The notes under the pieces are model-generated. The model made no database searches. It saw only the letters and a list, made by a program, of their open reading frames with translations, and was not told where the DNA came from. Below are positions 1 through 11,216 of a stretch of DNA of 64,000 nucleotides, piece by piece. Location of the stretch: positions 193,204-257,203 of the forward strand of contig NW_001865059.1 of the NCBI RefSeq assembly GCF_000002865.3, in the 5' to 3' direction. This stretch comes from Monosiga brevicollis MX1 (lineage: Eukaryota; Opisthokonta; Choanoflagellata; Craspedida; Salpingoecidae). The position numbers were made by a program, and so were the translations under genes. Within the stretch, counting starts at the first letter, position 1, and each line of letters opens with the position of its first letter.

Positions 1-2
1 GC

Positions 3-650
3 TACGTTCGCCAGGTCGATTTCATTTGCAGTGCCACCCGCTCGCCACCTCTCGTGTGGGACTCCACGACAAAGTGTTTGCACGGTGCTTGCGTCACCCG
101 ACTGGATGGCAACGGTGCGCTCAAGCGCACGGAGCGCAAACACCTCAAAGTCGGCAGCCCGCCCTTGGAAGCTGCCACCGACGTTGTTGTTCAGAATTGC
201 GTGACCATCACCTACGAATACGCCCTCATGGTGCTTTATGAGCACCAGGTGCGCGTTGAATCTCGCAAGCCCATTCAATGTCATGCCTACCGTCGGCCCG
301 GTCTGCAGATGGACCAGCTGAATCCCTGGATGAACAACATTCATAGCGCACCTCCTCCCATGATCATGCAGCCCTTCCCCATGCATCCCATGCCTGCCTC
401 GCCCGCCCCCTCGGCTCCGCCCGCCACGGCCTCGGCTCCCAGTGAAGAAGACGAAGAGGCCTTTGCCAGCAGCACGGCCTATTCCAGCACCCACGCATCG
501 AGTGCTGCTCCCGTTGATGCCACGGCCCCTGCCTTGCCTGGCTACGACGACGCCCTGCACGACACGGCCGTGCTGCCCTCGTACACGGCCGCTGCCGCGG
601 CAGCTACTGCCGAATCCTTGGTCCCCAAAGTCGTGGAGAGCGAATCTTGA
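3..650 (+). CDS. Arrestin-like protein, 3' end (partial)
   Basis: An open frame enters from the left edge and stops at 650. Its first ~95 residues look like the last beta-strands of an arrestin C-domain: a basic stretch, a polar loop, then VVVQNCVTITYEYALMVLY, resembling the final strands of alpha-arrestins. The tail is rich in Pro, Ala and Ser, with two aromatic motifs, LPGYDDAL and LPSYTAA. These resemble the (P/L)PxY motifs by which alpha-arrestins recruit HECT ubiquitin ligases. The role would be an adaptor for ubiquitination and endocytosis of membrane proteins; that is inference from family knowledge. The 5' part lies outside the window. Another beta-sandwich protein remains possible. 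Confidence 0.5.
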   Translation, partial: YVRQVDFICSATRSPPLVWDSTTKCLHGACVTRLDGNGALKRTERKHLKVGSPPLEAATDVVVQNCVTITYEYALMVLYEHQVRVESRKPIQCHAYRRPGLQMDQLNPWMNNIHSAPPPMIMQPFPMHPMPASPAPSAPPATASAPSEEDEEAFASSTAYSSTHASSAAPVDATAPALPGYDDALHDTAVLPSYTAAAAAATAESLVPKVVESES

Positions 651-1030
651 AGCAGGCACGGCCTTGGGTACGGCGCGCCAGAATTCGACACCACCTCACC
701 GTTGAGTGGGCTCCTTGTGCCTTCTTCTGCCAAGCAGAGGATCCAGGCCATTTGACTTTTGTTTGTATTTGCTGAGGAGAGTGCTGTACAGTAGCTAGAC
801 CCTATCTTTGCCGTGAGTCGGCAAGGCTACTCTCGTTGCCCGTCTCGTTTTGTGCTGTCCGCTCTTTTGTCTCTGCGATCTGATGTCGCATCTGGTTTGA
901 TGCACATCACCCAAGACGGTGATTCACCAATCGAAAATCGAAAATTCATGACATGATGCTGCGCCAAAATCGGTTTGACAATTGATATACTGAGCACGCT
1001 TTCTTGTAGACCCTGTCGGTCTGAGACCGA
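651..1030. other. Tail-to-tail intergenic spacer
   Basis: This is non-coding DNA between two convergent gene ends (arrestin-like on +, CBS protein on -). I see no repeat or RNA gene in it; presumably it is 3' untranslated sequence of both genes. Confidence 0.6.
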
Positions 1031-2948
1031 TTATTCGAGGTTGAATGAGGCAGCCAGGTAACCCGCGTCTTCTTGCACAAACACGTTGAGAATGTCTGAG
1101 AGCGATACCACCCGCAGGACGCGATCATGCGCGTCACACAAGTAGATGCGATGAATCTTTGATACAGCCAGCTGCACTCGCGGTATTGCGAAGAGACCAT
1201 GGTCAGTGTGAGCTTTCGTCAAGAGTCAAGACAGGCACAGAGAAGTTTTGAGTTGTCGCACCTGCTGCATAATTTGCTGCAGACTGTGGTTCGTCTTGCA
1301 TCCAATGGCGGGATTCATTGCCTCATGCTCGGCCGCAGTGATGGCATCGATAAATTTCCTGGCATGATGTTTTTTTTTTTTTTTGTTTTGTTTTTTCGTG
1401 AGCATTGAGCGCGGCTTTGCTATGCTGCACGCGGTATCTGCAGCAACACATACCGAACAGGCTCATGCAGAAGGGAAAAGAGGCCACCATGCGTCACCAG
1501 GTTGCGCAGATCACGCGATGATACGTTGCCCACCAACTCCTGCTTGACACCAAGAACCGGCACTGCTGACAAATTCTGCAAGGGGGCATGTTCATGAGTG
1601 AGACAGAACGGGGCAACGGTTCCGGGCGCAACCACCTGTCCCCAAAGAGGTGCCCGACAACGGCGGTGCAGCTTTGGGAACAATGAGAAGAGAGGTTGAG
1701 ATCAGCGCGTACCTGTGTGCGAATCATCTCGATGGCTTGCTTGAGAGAGGCATCGTGTGTGATTGAGAAGACGCTGCGCTTCTGCTAAAAACCCGGCGTC
1801 GAGAGGTGAGAGGCAAGAGTCAAAAGACTTATGGGTTGTGGGCATTCAAGAGGCAAGGGTATGCACGCACGTCTGATAGACCCGCTTCCTCAACGGTGAG
1901 GCGCAAGGCTGGTTTAAAATCGAGCTCGTGGCCAACGATGTAATCAACCACGGAGCTCTGAGGCACAGAGCGTGGGGTCGTGAGCTCGAGCACGCAAGAG
2001 CGAGCGACTCGAGGAGGGGCTAGGGGAGCGTACCTGCGTAATAATGCCGACCACATTGTCCCCCGACACGACAGGCAACCGGTGCAGGCCAAATCGGCCC
2101 ATGATGAGCATGACATCCCGGAGTGTGTGATCGGGCGTGAGCGGCACAAAGGGACCCTGGGTAGCCGTGTCTGTGTGAACATCGAACAACAAGTCGATTC
2201 GAATGAGATCCATCAAAAATGGCGGATTGACGTGTCATGTGAGGGTCATCAGTCCCAGGCTGAGATCAGAGTGGTGGCAGCGGACGGACCCATGATCTTG
2301 GAGACTGGCACCCCGACGACTCGGTGGTCATTCTGTAGGTGTGCGGCGTTGCCGCCATTCTTTTCAATGTCCTGCGTGTGGAGCAACACAACGATGAGGT
2401 CGTCACTGGTCTAGAGCGCTGTGTGGCCAACAGCTGCCCCCCAGGCGCAGATTGACGCCTGACCTCGAGTGTATCGTAGAGATAATAGACGATGGAGAGT
2501 GTGTCGAGAAAGCCAACAAAGGCCTCGCGCCATGGTGTACCATCGGGTGCTTGGCTGGATCGAACCGGGCATGCCGCAACATTCTAATCGGCGGCAAATG
2601 GTGGGTACCATTGTTCCCATGAGTTTGTCTGAAACCAGTACGGCGGGTGCAAGAATGTACACAAGAAAAAAAAAAAAAAGATTCAAGGCGTATGACGCGG
2701 GACCAACGTGTGCAGCCATGAGCTTGACGGCCTCCAAGAGGTTGGTATCATCGCGCACGGCAATCACCTCGCGCTTCTCCGTCATGAGTGCGCTGACCTG
2801 CATACACCGAAACGAAACGTCAGGACAGGGCAAGCTAGCTCGCCGTGCCCCTGTACGGGTTTCTGAGCCTGGGGTGATGGCGGCTGACCTTGGTCGAAGC
2901 CAACAGCTCCTCGAGAGACGCCTGGACGGCGCTGAGGTCGCTCGCCAT
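1031..2948 (-). CDS. Four-CBS-domain protein, AMPK gamma/SNF4-like
   Basis: About ten exons read leftward. Exons that join in phase are 2889-2948 (start MASDLSAVQASLEEL), 2708-2797, 2464-2583, one starting at 2410, one ending at 2034, 1871-1957, 1713-1784, 1454-1575, 1262-1358 and 1031-1171. The product has four CBS motifs: MTEKREVIAVRDDTNLLEAV; a second with FGLHRLPVVSGDNVVGIIT; a third with NLSAVPVLGVKQELVG; and a last with KIHRIYLCDAHDRVLRVVSL followed by SDIL. The HRLPV and VSLSDIL signatures and total size match the energy-sensing gamma subunit of AMP-activated kinase, which binds AMP/ATP between CBS pairs. The junction at about 2040-2410 could not be closed with a canonical acceptor, so one exon edge is unresolved. 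Another four-CBS family is possible. Confidence 0.65.
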
Positions 2949-3913
2949 TTTGATCTGCTTTCGTTTGAGTCAAGCCTGAAAGATTGAGATGACAGCGTTT
3001 GGCCCAAGCACGTAGAAAAGCTTTTCTCCAATCAGCCTGCACCATACGACACGGCACGGCACACACAGCACAGCACGCACGGGACCCGACGCGCAGTGAG
3101 CTGGCCAGTGACTCGTCCAAACGCCACGCCAGCGCAGTGTGGCAGCCCTGCCTCTGCAGAATACCCCCAGGCGTAACGGCAAACACCCCCATCTCCCATG
3201 CATGCCCTCCATCACCGTTTATTACCACCCCCAGACGCCTCTTCCCTTGCTGGACACGCGTCCCAGCCCGACGCTGCCCTTTCTGCGTCTTGGCCCGTCC
3301 GACCGGTCCTCTCACCTCGAGCATTCAGCTTCAACAATAACTCCCCATCCAGCAACAATTGCTCATGTATGTTTTAACGGGATATTACGTTACTCGCGAC
3401 GATAACTAGATATACTGCAACAATAACTTCTGATCTTGCCAGAAGAAACATTTCCAATGTGTGCAGTGGAAATCACAACAACCCTCTCTCTCTCTTATTT
3501 CTCTCTCTGTCTCTGGCTCTCTTTTTATTTCTCTCTCTCATCGCTTTTCTCATCCTCTTTCTCTCTCTTCTCTCTCTCTCTTCTCTCTTCTCTCTCTCTT
3601 CTCTCTTTCTCTCTCTTCTCTCTCTTTCCTTTTTTACTTTTCACGAGCAGGGGCTGAAACAAGCGTTTCACTGTGCTGCTGCTGCTGGTGCTGGTGCTGG
3701 TGCTGCTGCTGGTGCTGGTGCTGGTTGGTTGTTGTTGGTTGCGGCGTTGAAGGGCCAAGAACATCGACGATGCCTTGGGATACGGTACGACATACGACTG
3801 TGCCCACCTCCTCCTCCCCTGCTCCTTGCTTCCCCCGCCCCGCCTCTCTTTTTCTGCTGCTGCTTTCCCTCAACCTCAACCTCCGCCCACCTCACGGACA
3901 GGAAGACTGGTCC
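2949..3913. promoter_or_regulatory. Shared divergent promoter region with pyrimidine tract
   Basis: Head-to-head spacer between the CBS gene (-) and the WW-SH3 gene (+). It contains a CT-rich tract at about 3479-3637 and, at 3677-3725, a GCTGCT/GGTGCT triplet tract. Open frames here are low-complexity artefacts of these tracts. A shared promoter is inferred from the layout only. Confidence 0.5.
3479..3725. repeat. Polypyrimidine (CT) tract followed by CTG/GTG triplet tract
   Basis: Interrupted CTCTCT runs fill about 160 bases and are followed by about 50 bases of GCTGCTGGTGCT triplets, roughly 190 bases before the next start codon. Confidence 0.85.
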
Positions 3914-4924
3914 ATGGCGCTCGCAGCCGAGGGCGCCACTGAAATGTCAATGTATGAGCTCAACGCATTGGCTCCCGAAGCCGTGCGCGAGGAGAAGAAG
4001 CGCCTTCTGCAAGCCCGGCGCGCGCGTCTTCGTGATGGTACGCCGCCGCCACCCCACCCGTGTTGATCCCTCCGTCCCTTGGCCGCTGTCTCACTCAGGG
4101 CGGCGCCCCGGGCGCTGGCTGGACTATCAACAGCCGTTGATGGCCGCTCGGCTCAGTCCACGCAGGATATCAAGGAGAAGAACCGACAGGCCTTGGAGGA
4201 ACTGCGCAAAAATCGCGCCAAGCGCCTCCCCGAGGGCTGGAAGCAAGTCGAATCCCGCTCTCGACCGGGTGAATTTGTCTATGAGAATGTGTACACGGAA
4301 GAACGACAGGCCTGGTTTCCCACTGAACCCGCCGTCAAGGTGGACGCCAAGGTTTGTTGCACCTTTTATTCGCCGCGCCTTTCATTTGCCGCAATACCTT
4401 GGGCGCGTACTGTTCCCTCGTGCTGCGGTACACGCGCGCCTCTTGCACTCATCCGTGCGAGCAAACGCCCTCCCGCACAGGTGTACGACAGCGAGCCCGC
4501 ACCAGCCACCAAGCCCGGACTGAGTGAGGAAGCGAAGGAACGCAACCGCCGAGCTTTGGCCGCCCGCAAAGCCAAGCTGGACGGCAACTTGCCCGAGGGC
4601 TGGAAGCGCGTTCCCTCACGCTCTCGCCCCGGTGAGTTTGTTTACGAAAATGTCCACACGGAGGAGCGCATTGCCTGGTTTCCGGTCGAAGCCGCGCACA
4701 AAGAGGCCATGCCCGAACAGTCCATCCAGGCCGAGCCAACGGCCGAACGCGCCAAGGCCCTGTACCCTTACACGGCCGCCGACAACGAGGAAGTCGACCT
4801 CGAGGCCGGTGACATTTTGGTGGTCGAGTACAAGGCCGACAACGGCTGGTGGATCGGAGTCAACTGCCGCACTGGCGCCATGGGCATGTTCCCAGGTGGC
4901 TTTGTTGAACTTGTGAAAAGCTAA
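3914..4924 (+). CDS. WW-WW-SH3 adaptor protein
   Basis: Three exons join in phase: 3914-4037, 4134-4351 and 4481-4924, giving about 260 residues. After a basic coiled N-terminus come two near-identical WW-like domains. Each begins LPEGWK, has GEFVYENV in the middle and ends with AWFP, so the second Trp and the Pro are kept, separated by one Phe. Each is preceded by a charged helical lead (KEKNRQALEELRKN and EEAKERNRRALAARKAK), suggesting duplication of a roughly 75-residue module. A C-terminal SH3 domain shows ALYPY, a central WW pair and FPGGFVE. WW and SH3 domains bind proline-rich ligands, so this is a probable cytoplasmic signalling adaptor. I know of no standard animal protein with this order. 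The start is the first ATG in frame with the splice. Confidence 0.75.
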
Positions 4925-5798
4925 GCTGTGGCCGGTCCCCTGCTACAACTGCCCAAAGCATTACGCACGGCCTCAAGCTAGCCCCGCCCCGTACGCACCT
5001 CGATGATGTACCAGATTTATTTTCTTGTTTGCTTCGTGTATTTTTTGGTTTCCTTTCCCCCCAACGCATTGCCTGCATTGGCGCTGCATCTTCAAAAAAT
5101 AAAAAATAAATAAAAAAATAAAAATAAAAACTTGATCATGACAACCTTTCAGTAAATGCGCTAGCATGATTCGGTTGCTCAATTGGGCTTGCACCGCAAG
5201 GAGCCGAGGTGGAGGAAACAGGAGGTGAGGGAGAGCAAGAAAAAGCCCCCGTGACCAAAAGGCCACCGGGTTTTGGTTCACGTCTCGTGCCACGATGGAG
5301 CCACAAGTGAGCACGGCTGAGCGTTGAAAGGGCACAAGGGACGAGAACAGGTGAAGAGTTGATAGAGATGAACATGGCCACCCAAACAAACACCCAGAAT
5401 GGGCATGAAGGCAGGTGAAAAAAAGCAAAGAGGGGGATGACAAGAAGTTGCCAGCAGCAAAGAAGAAGCAGAAAATGAGTCGTCAACGTTCCCGGGTACG
5501 GGGAACGAAAAAAAAAAGAAAAAAAAAGAACAAAACAGATGAGAAAATACAGACATGACGATAGAGGGTTATGGAGAGACGTGCTGAGTGCAGATGAAGG
5601 ACATTGCCGGAAAAGCACCATGAAATGGCAAAACTGCACTGGGCTCGTCGGCGCCCAACGGTCAGACCTCGCAATCAGAGGTGCCACGATAAGCGTGACC
5701 GGAACCAACCCAGCGGAGGCAATGTTGGACAGCAAACGAAAGGTCAGCTATTCGTGGTAGCAAACTAGAGGCACGAGAAAGAGGTTGGCATCGCCAAT
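4925..5798. other. Tail-to-tail intergenic spacer
   Basis: Convergent 3' regions of the WW-SH3 gene and UQCRC2. An A-rich stretch with AATAAA-like hexamers at about 5094-5130 may be a polyadenylation region. A 199-codon minus-strand open frame here is hydrophobic and low in complexity; I do not accept it as a gene. Confidence 0.5.
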
Positions 5799-7588
5799 TT
5801 AAAGGCCGAGGGTGTCCAAATAGGGCAGGTTGTCAACGTTGCCGCGGGCAGCGAAGACGGGGCGCTGAGCAGTGAAGCTCTTGAGAACAGCGGCAACCTG
5901 GTCCTTGGAGACATTGTCAACCTGGCTGGCAACCGCTTCGGGGGTCTCGACAGCAGCGGCGTTGAGCAGCTGGGCAGCAATGTCCTGGGCACGACCAGCA
6001 GCGGAGTCAATCAGGATTGACTGCTTAAGCTGGGCCTTGGCAGCGGCAAACTCTTCGTCAGTGAACTTGCCACCGACAACGGCCTTGATGCCCTCAACGG
6101 CACCCGACACAACAGGCTTCACATCAACGGTGTTGGCCGTCACGTGCACGCCGACCAGACCAATGTCCGAGTACAGGCTGGCAAAGGCCGAGGCCTGGAA
6201 GGGGCCGGAGGCTGCCTTGGCGGCCTCGGCGCCGATGCGAGAGGCAGTGGCATCGGAGCTCCACTTGAGAGCGGATCCGTTGCCACCGAGAAGGTTGCGA
6301 GCCACCAGAGCGGCCAGGGCATCGCTGGCACCGGCAGCAGGGGCCTTGAAACCAATCACAACGTTGGTCTGAGCATCATCGGTGGGGATGACAGAGTCAC
6401 CGCCAAAGTACTGCGACTGGGTTTGGTCAACGCTGACGGCGGCCAGACCGCCAAGCAGGTCCGACACGGCATCCACCACGGCCTGGTGATCAACGTTGAC
6501 GGCGCTCACCACAACGTTGGAGCCAGCAAAGAGCTGGTTACGGAAGTCGATCACGGACTCGGCAGAGACCTTGTTGATGCTCGAGGCAGGGCAAACGATG
6601 GGGCGACCCAGAGGAGTACCACGGAACGCAGCGCGGTGCACATCATCGATCAGGGCCACGTAGCCGTTGGCGGCCATGGCGGCCACATCACCGGACACGC
6701 GAGCACGCTGACCGGCGACAACCCACTCCTCAAGGCTGGGTGTCGCGACGGTTTCCGCCACAAGCTCGGACACGAAGGCGGTGTCGGAGCGGAGGAAGCG
6801 AGCGTTGTACTGCAAGTGATCACGTGCGCTGGTGGCAGAAAGCTGAGCACCACGAAGCTCAGACTCGCGGGTAATCTTGACCGCCGAGCGCTGCTGCGTC
6901 GTCTGTTGACAAGATGGTTCCAGCAAGCACAGCGCAAACAGGGAAAGTGTCCAGGGAGCGAGTGCAGGAAGAAGGGACGTGAGTTAACATACGAGTGTGC
7001 CAACTAATGCTCATGACCTGAGACCTGAGACCTAAGAACGAATAAAAAACAAAAAAAAGTTCCGGCCGGTCGCGTGCGCACCGTAAAGGCAAGGTTGCGG
7101 AGGAAGTGAGTGGCACCAAAAGTGGCGGCAGTCTCGTTGCGGCTGCCAGCGCCGACAGCAATGGTCATGGCCGAAGCAACACCACCATTGTCCTGGGTAG
7201 CAATCACCACGCCGTTGTTGAGGCGGGTGGTCTGTGTGGAGCACATTAACAAGAGAGATGTGGGTGTGAGGCTAGACGCTTGAGGTTTATGCGCAAAGGG
7301 TCGGTCTGGGAGCGCACGCACCTCGATGCTGCCAAAAGCGGGCACGGTGCCCGTGACCGAGGGGGTACCAGGGAAGGCATCGGTAGCGGAGACCGCCGAG
7401 GCATAGAGCCGCTATAACGTGATAGCGAGCGAAAGACAGGCAAGCGGAACACAATGAGGCAAATTTAATTTGACTTGGATGCGCTGCTGGCCAAGGTCAA
7501 GGTCATGCCCAAGCTAAGAACAGACGCTTCGTACCTGGGCAGCGGCAACCTGGGGCCGAACGCGGGCAGCAGAGGCAATGACAGACAT
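5799..7588 (-). CDS. UQCRC2: Cytochrome b-c1 complex core protein 2
   Basis: Four exons join in phase: 7535-7588, 7322-7411, 7082-7231 and 5799-6902, giving about 465 residues, the usual size for M16-family core subunits. A short N-terminus rich in Ala, Arg and Ser looks like a mitochondrial presequence. The N-domain matches mitochondrial processing peptidase and core proteins, but where the peptidase has HFLEH this protein has HFLRN, so the zinc site is lost. The following AVKITRESELRGAQLSATSA also matches the core-2 subunit rather than core 1 or MPP. The role is structural in respiratory complex III in the inner mitochondrial membrane. The C-terminal half is Ala-rich and on one long exon. 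The start is the first ATG, before the presequence. Confidence 0.88.
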
Positions 7589-9031
7589 GATGCTAGAGGG
7601 AAAAAAAAAAACAAGAAAGCAGGCGGTCACGCAGAAAGAGCCACCAAAATGAGCATTCTGTCCGGCTCGACTCAATCGGCACCGACCGGGCAGGGGCAGG
7701 GCTCGAGGCAAGGATTTGGACAACAATGGCTGCAGGCAATCAGGGATTGGAGAATTGGCTACTGCTGAGAGCCAAAGGGGACAACAATGCCCTCTTTGAG
7801 CCCCGATGCCGGAGTCACTCAGCACCCTTCCTTCAGTCGGAGGCCCAGGATGCAACATCGTTCACACGCCTCGTGCTGAGGCCGAGAGGGCAACCCCAGA
7901 ACTGCTGCGTTTTATAAGCGCATCCATCAATCCTGGCCAGCACTGACAGACCCCTCACAGATATCATGCAGACCACAACACGACCCAGCGCCCTGCCATC
8001 TCCGGCGAATCCGGGCCAGCGGGCGCACACGCCCCGAGGTCGCCAGCCAGCCCCCAGTCAGTGCCCATTTCGCCAGTCATCCGGTTCAGTCGACGGCTCG
8101 CTCTTGTCTGTCTTACCAAGCGTAGTGGAAATCTGCTTCACAGCCATGTGTTGAAAACTCGTTTGCTTTTTTACCCCCCACTTTTTGTGCCCTGTGGTGG
8201 TTCAACTGCTTATAGGTGATCGCGGATTTTTCCAGCTTTGGTTCTTCAAAAATTTATATTCCCAGGCTCCTCAAAGGGGGTTTGCGCTTTGGAGCAAATG
8301 TCAGACTTTTTGTCTCAACCATTTGTCAGCACGAATTCAGAAAATGGAATGGGTGGAGGGTGGAGGGTGGAGGACGGAGGGGGACTGAGGCCGAAGGGAG
8401 GGTGCCTGAAGGAAGGGAGGGGCAAAGGCAACAGAAGGTGCAGGAGATGAACCAGGACAAAGCTATGCCTGGCACAATTGGGTTTTGTTGGACAGGCAGG
8501 CAAATGCATTGAGACGAATCAAAGCACTTCCTGACGGAGAGAGGCTCCGCATGCCGCCCATCGCTCCATCATGGAAAGCAGCAAGTAATCATGAGAGAGG
8601 AGACTGGTTGCGTCGATTCTTTTATCAACCCGTGCAATGCCGTGCGACTTTTGCATGTACTCAAGGTGCGAGACAAGGCTGTTGCAGCCGCGTCTCCGAC
8701 AGCCACACGACCAAGTAACATGGAACACGCACGGAAGGACGAAATAAGAGCAAATCGCGCCGAGACACCATATCCGACGCGCGCCACGGGCAAGACGACG
8801 AATGAGATTCAATCACAACGATCAAGACATCAACCAAACACGCATACACTAACGGCCAGATCAGGGCCAGACACAAGGAAAGTGGCAAGGAATTAACGCT
8901 ACCACGCAGGGTAAGACAAATGTCAAAGAGAACTGTGACCACCGACCGCCCAAGGCACGCGGCTATCCTGCCAAAAAGGTGGGGAGGCTAGGGCAAGTGC
9001 TTTGAGTTTTTAGTCAAGGGCTTAAACTCGC
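7589..9031. other. Intergenic region between UQCRC2 and VAMP
   Basis: About 1.4 kb without a convincing gene. It must hold the UQCRC2 promoter and the VAMP 3' region. It contains a purine-rich GGTGGAGGGTGGAGG stretch near 8350-8420 and one copy of AATGTCAGA at 8297-8305. Short open frames on both strands lack domain or splice support. Confidence 0.5.
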
Positions 9032-10062
9032 CTAGGCCGCAGGAGTGGTGTTGACGTTGTTGGTGTTGTTGCTGTCGTTGTTGTTGTTGTTGTTGTTATT
9101 GTTGCCGCCGCTGCTCTTTGACTTTTTGTTGCGCGAAACAACAATGGCTATAAATAATATGACAAGCATCAATGAGCAAGACGCAAGGCACACGACATCA
9201 CATGTCGAGCAACCCCTCGCATCATCCACCCTGTTGCGAGGCTCGCTGCGATCCAACCCGGGACTAAATTGCTGTTTAAAAAAGCCGGTAGCTCACAACC
9301 TCCCCACGACAACATACCGACAATAATGCCAATGATGATGAGAACGGTGAAAATAAGAATCAACATCCACTAAAGCGGCAAACCAAGCCAAAAGCGTTAC
9401 AGTGAGGTGCCGATGAAGACGCCAGGTGCTCGAAGAGTGGATCGGCACAAGCATGCGAAAGCACGGTCATCACAAGAGACGGAAAGCAACCTTGGTGTTC
9501 TTCCACCACATCTTGTTCTTGAGCTTGCGGGAGTTGGTCTGGAAGCGCTGGGCGCCGTCCGCAAGGGTGTCTAAGCAAACCAGCCCACAGAGGCAACTTG
9601 AGTTCTTTGGCCTGCAAGCGCACTGCCCCTGCCGAGCCAGACATGACGCAGGCAGCGCCACGTACTGGACTTGTCCTCGAGGTCACCAAGGCGAGCGTCA
9701 CGCTCGAGCACGCGCTCCATGTTGTTGCGCATAATGCCCACGACCTACAGGACGCGGACGTGAAAAGGATGAGCGATGCGGCAACGCACAAGCGCTCAAC
9801 CATAGCGTGCCTCGCACACACACGGGCAATAGCACATGCATGCTGATCCATGCCCCCCGGCACGAGCAGGCATTGGGTACCGAGTGCGGGACCGGGGCAC
9901 GGAGGAGCGCAAAAACGACGCCGCTCAATGCAAGGAGGGGTTTCGGATTGAAATCGGTAAGACTCGGACCACACCAACCTCATCAACCTGTTGCTGGGTC
10001 TGGGCCAGCTGATAATCACCCTGACGGTCCGACGCCCTACATATCCATCGAAAGACACTCAT
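9032..10062 (-). CDS. VAMP: Synaptobrevin/VAMP R-SNARE
   Basis: Five exons join in phase: 9979-10062, 9666-9744, 9491-9570, 9318-9369 and 9032-9147, giving about 136 residues. The R-SNARE motif is clear: QLAQTQQQVDEVVGIMRNNM, then ERVLERDARLGDLEDKS, with the zero-layer Arg in VLERD. Next come KLKNKMWWKNTK at the membrane edge and a tail anchor, MLILIFTVLIIIGIIVAIVV. VAMPs drive vesicle fusion by pairing with syntaxin and SNAP-25 type partners. Unusually, about 34 residues follow the anchor, including nine consecutive Asn encoded by a GTT/GTT triplet run on the + strand; these would face the lumen. The first exon (MSVFRWICRAS) is the least certain part; an upstream exon could replace it. Confidence 0.87.

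Positions 10063-11216
<1,154 letters not shown>

Noticed and set aside
2540-2580. GGTTCGATCC-like string on the minus strand suggesting a tRNA T-arm
   Set aside because: There is no matching acceptor stem, D-arm or anticodon arm, and the bases are coding sequence of a CBS exon.
5136-5735. 199-codon minus-strand open frame just downstream of UQCRC2
   Set aside because: It is hydrophobic because the strand is T-rich; no domain and no paired splice sites, and it lies in 3' flanking DNA.
6144-7007. 287-codon plus-strand open frame opposite UQCRC2
   Set aside because: It is a shadow of the UQCRC2 coding exon; the minus-strand frame has a clear family match.
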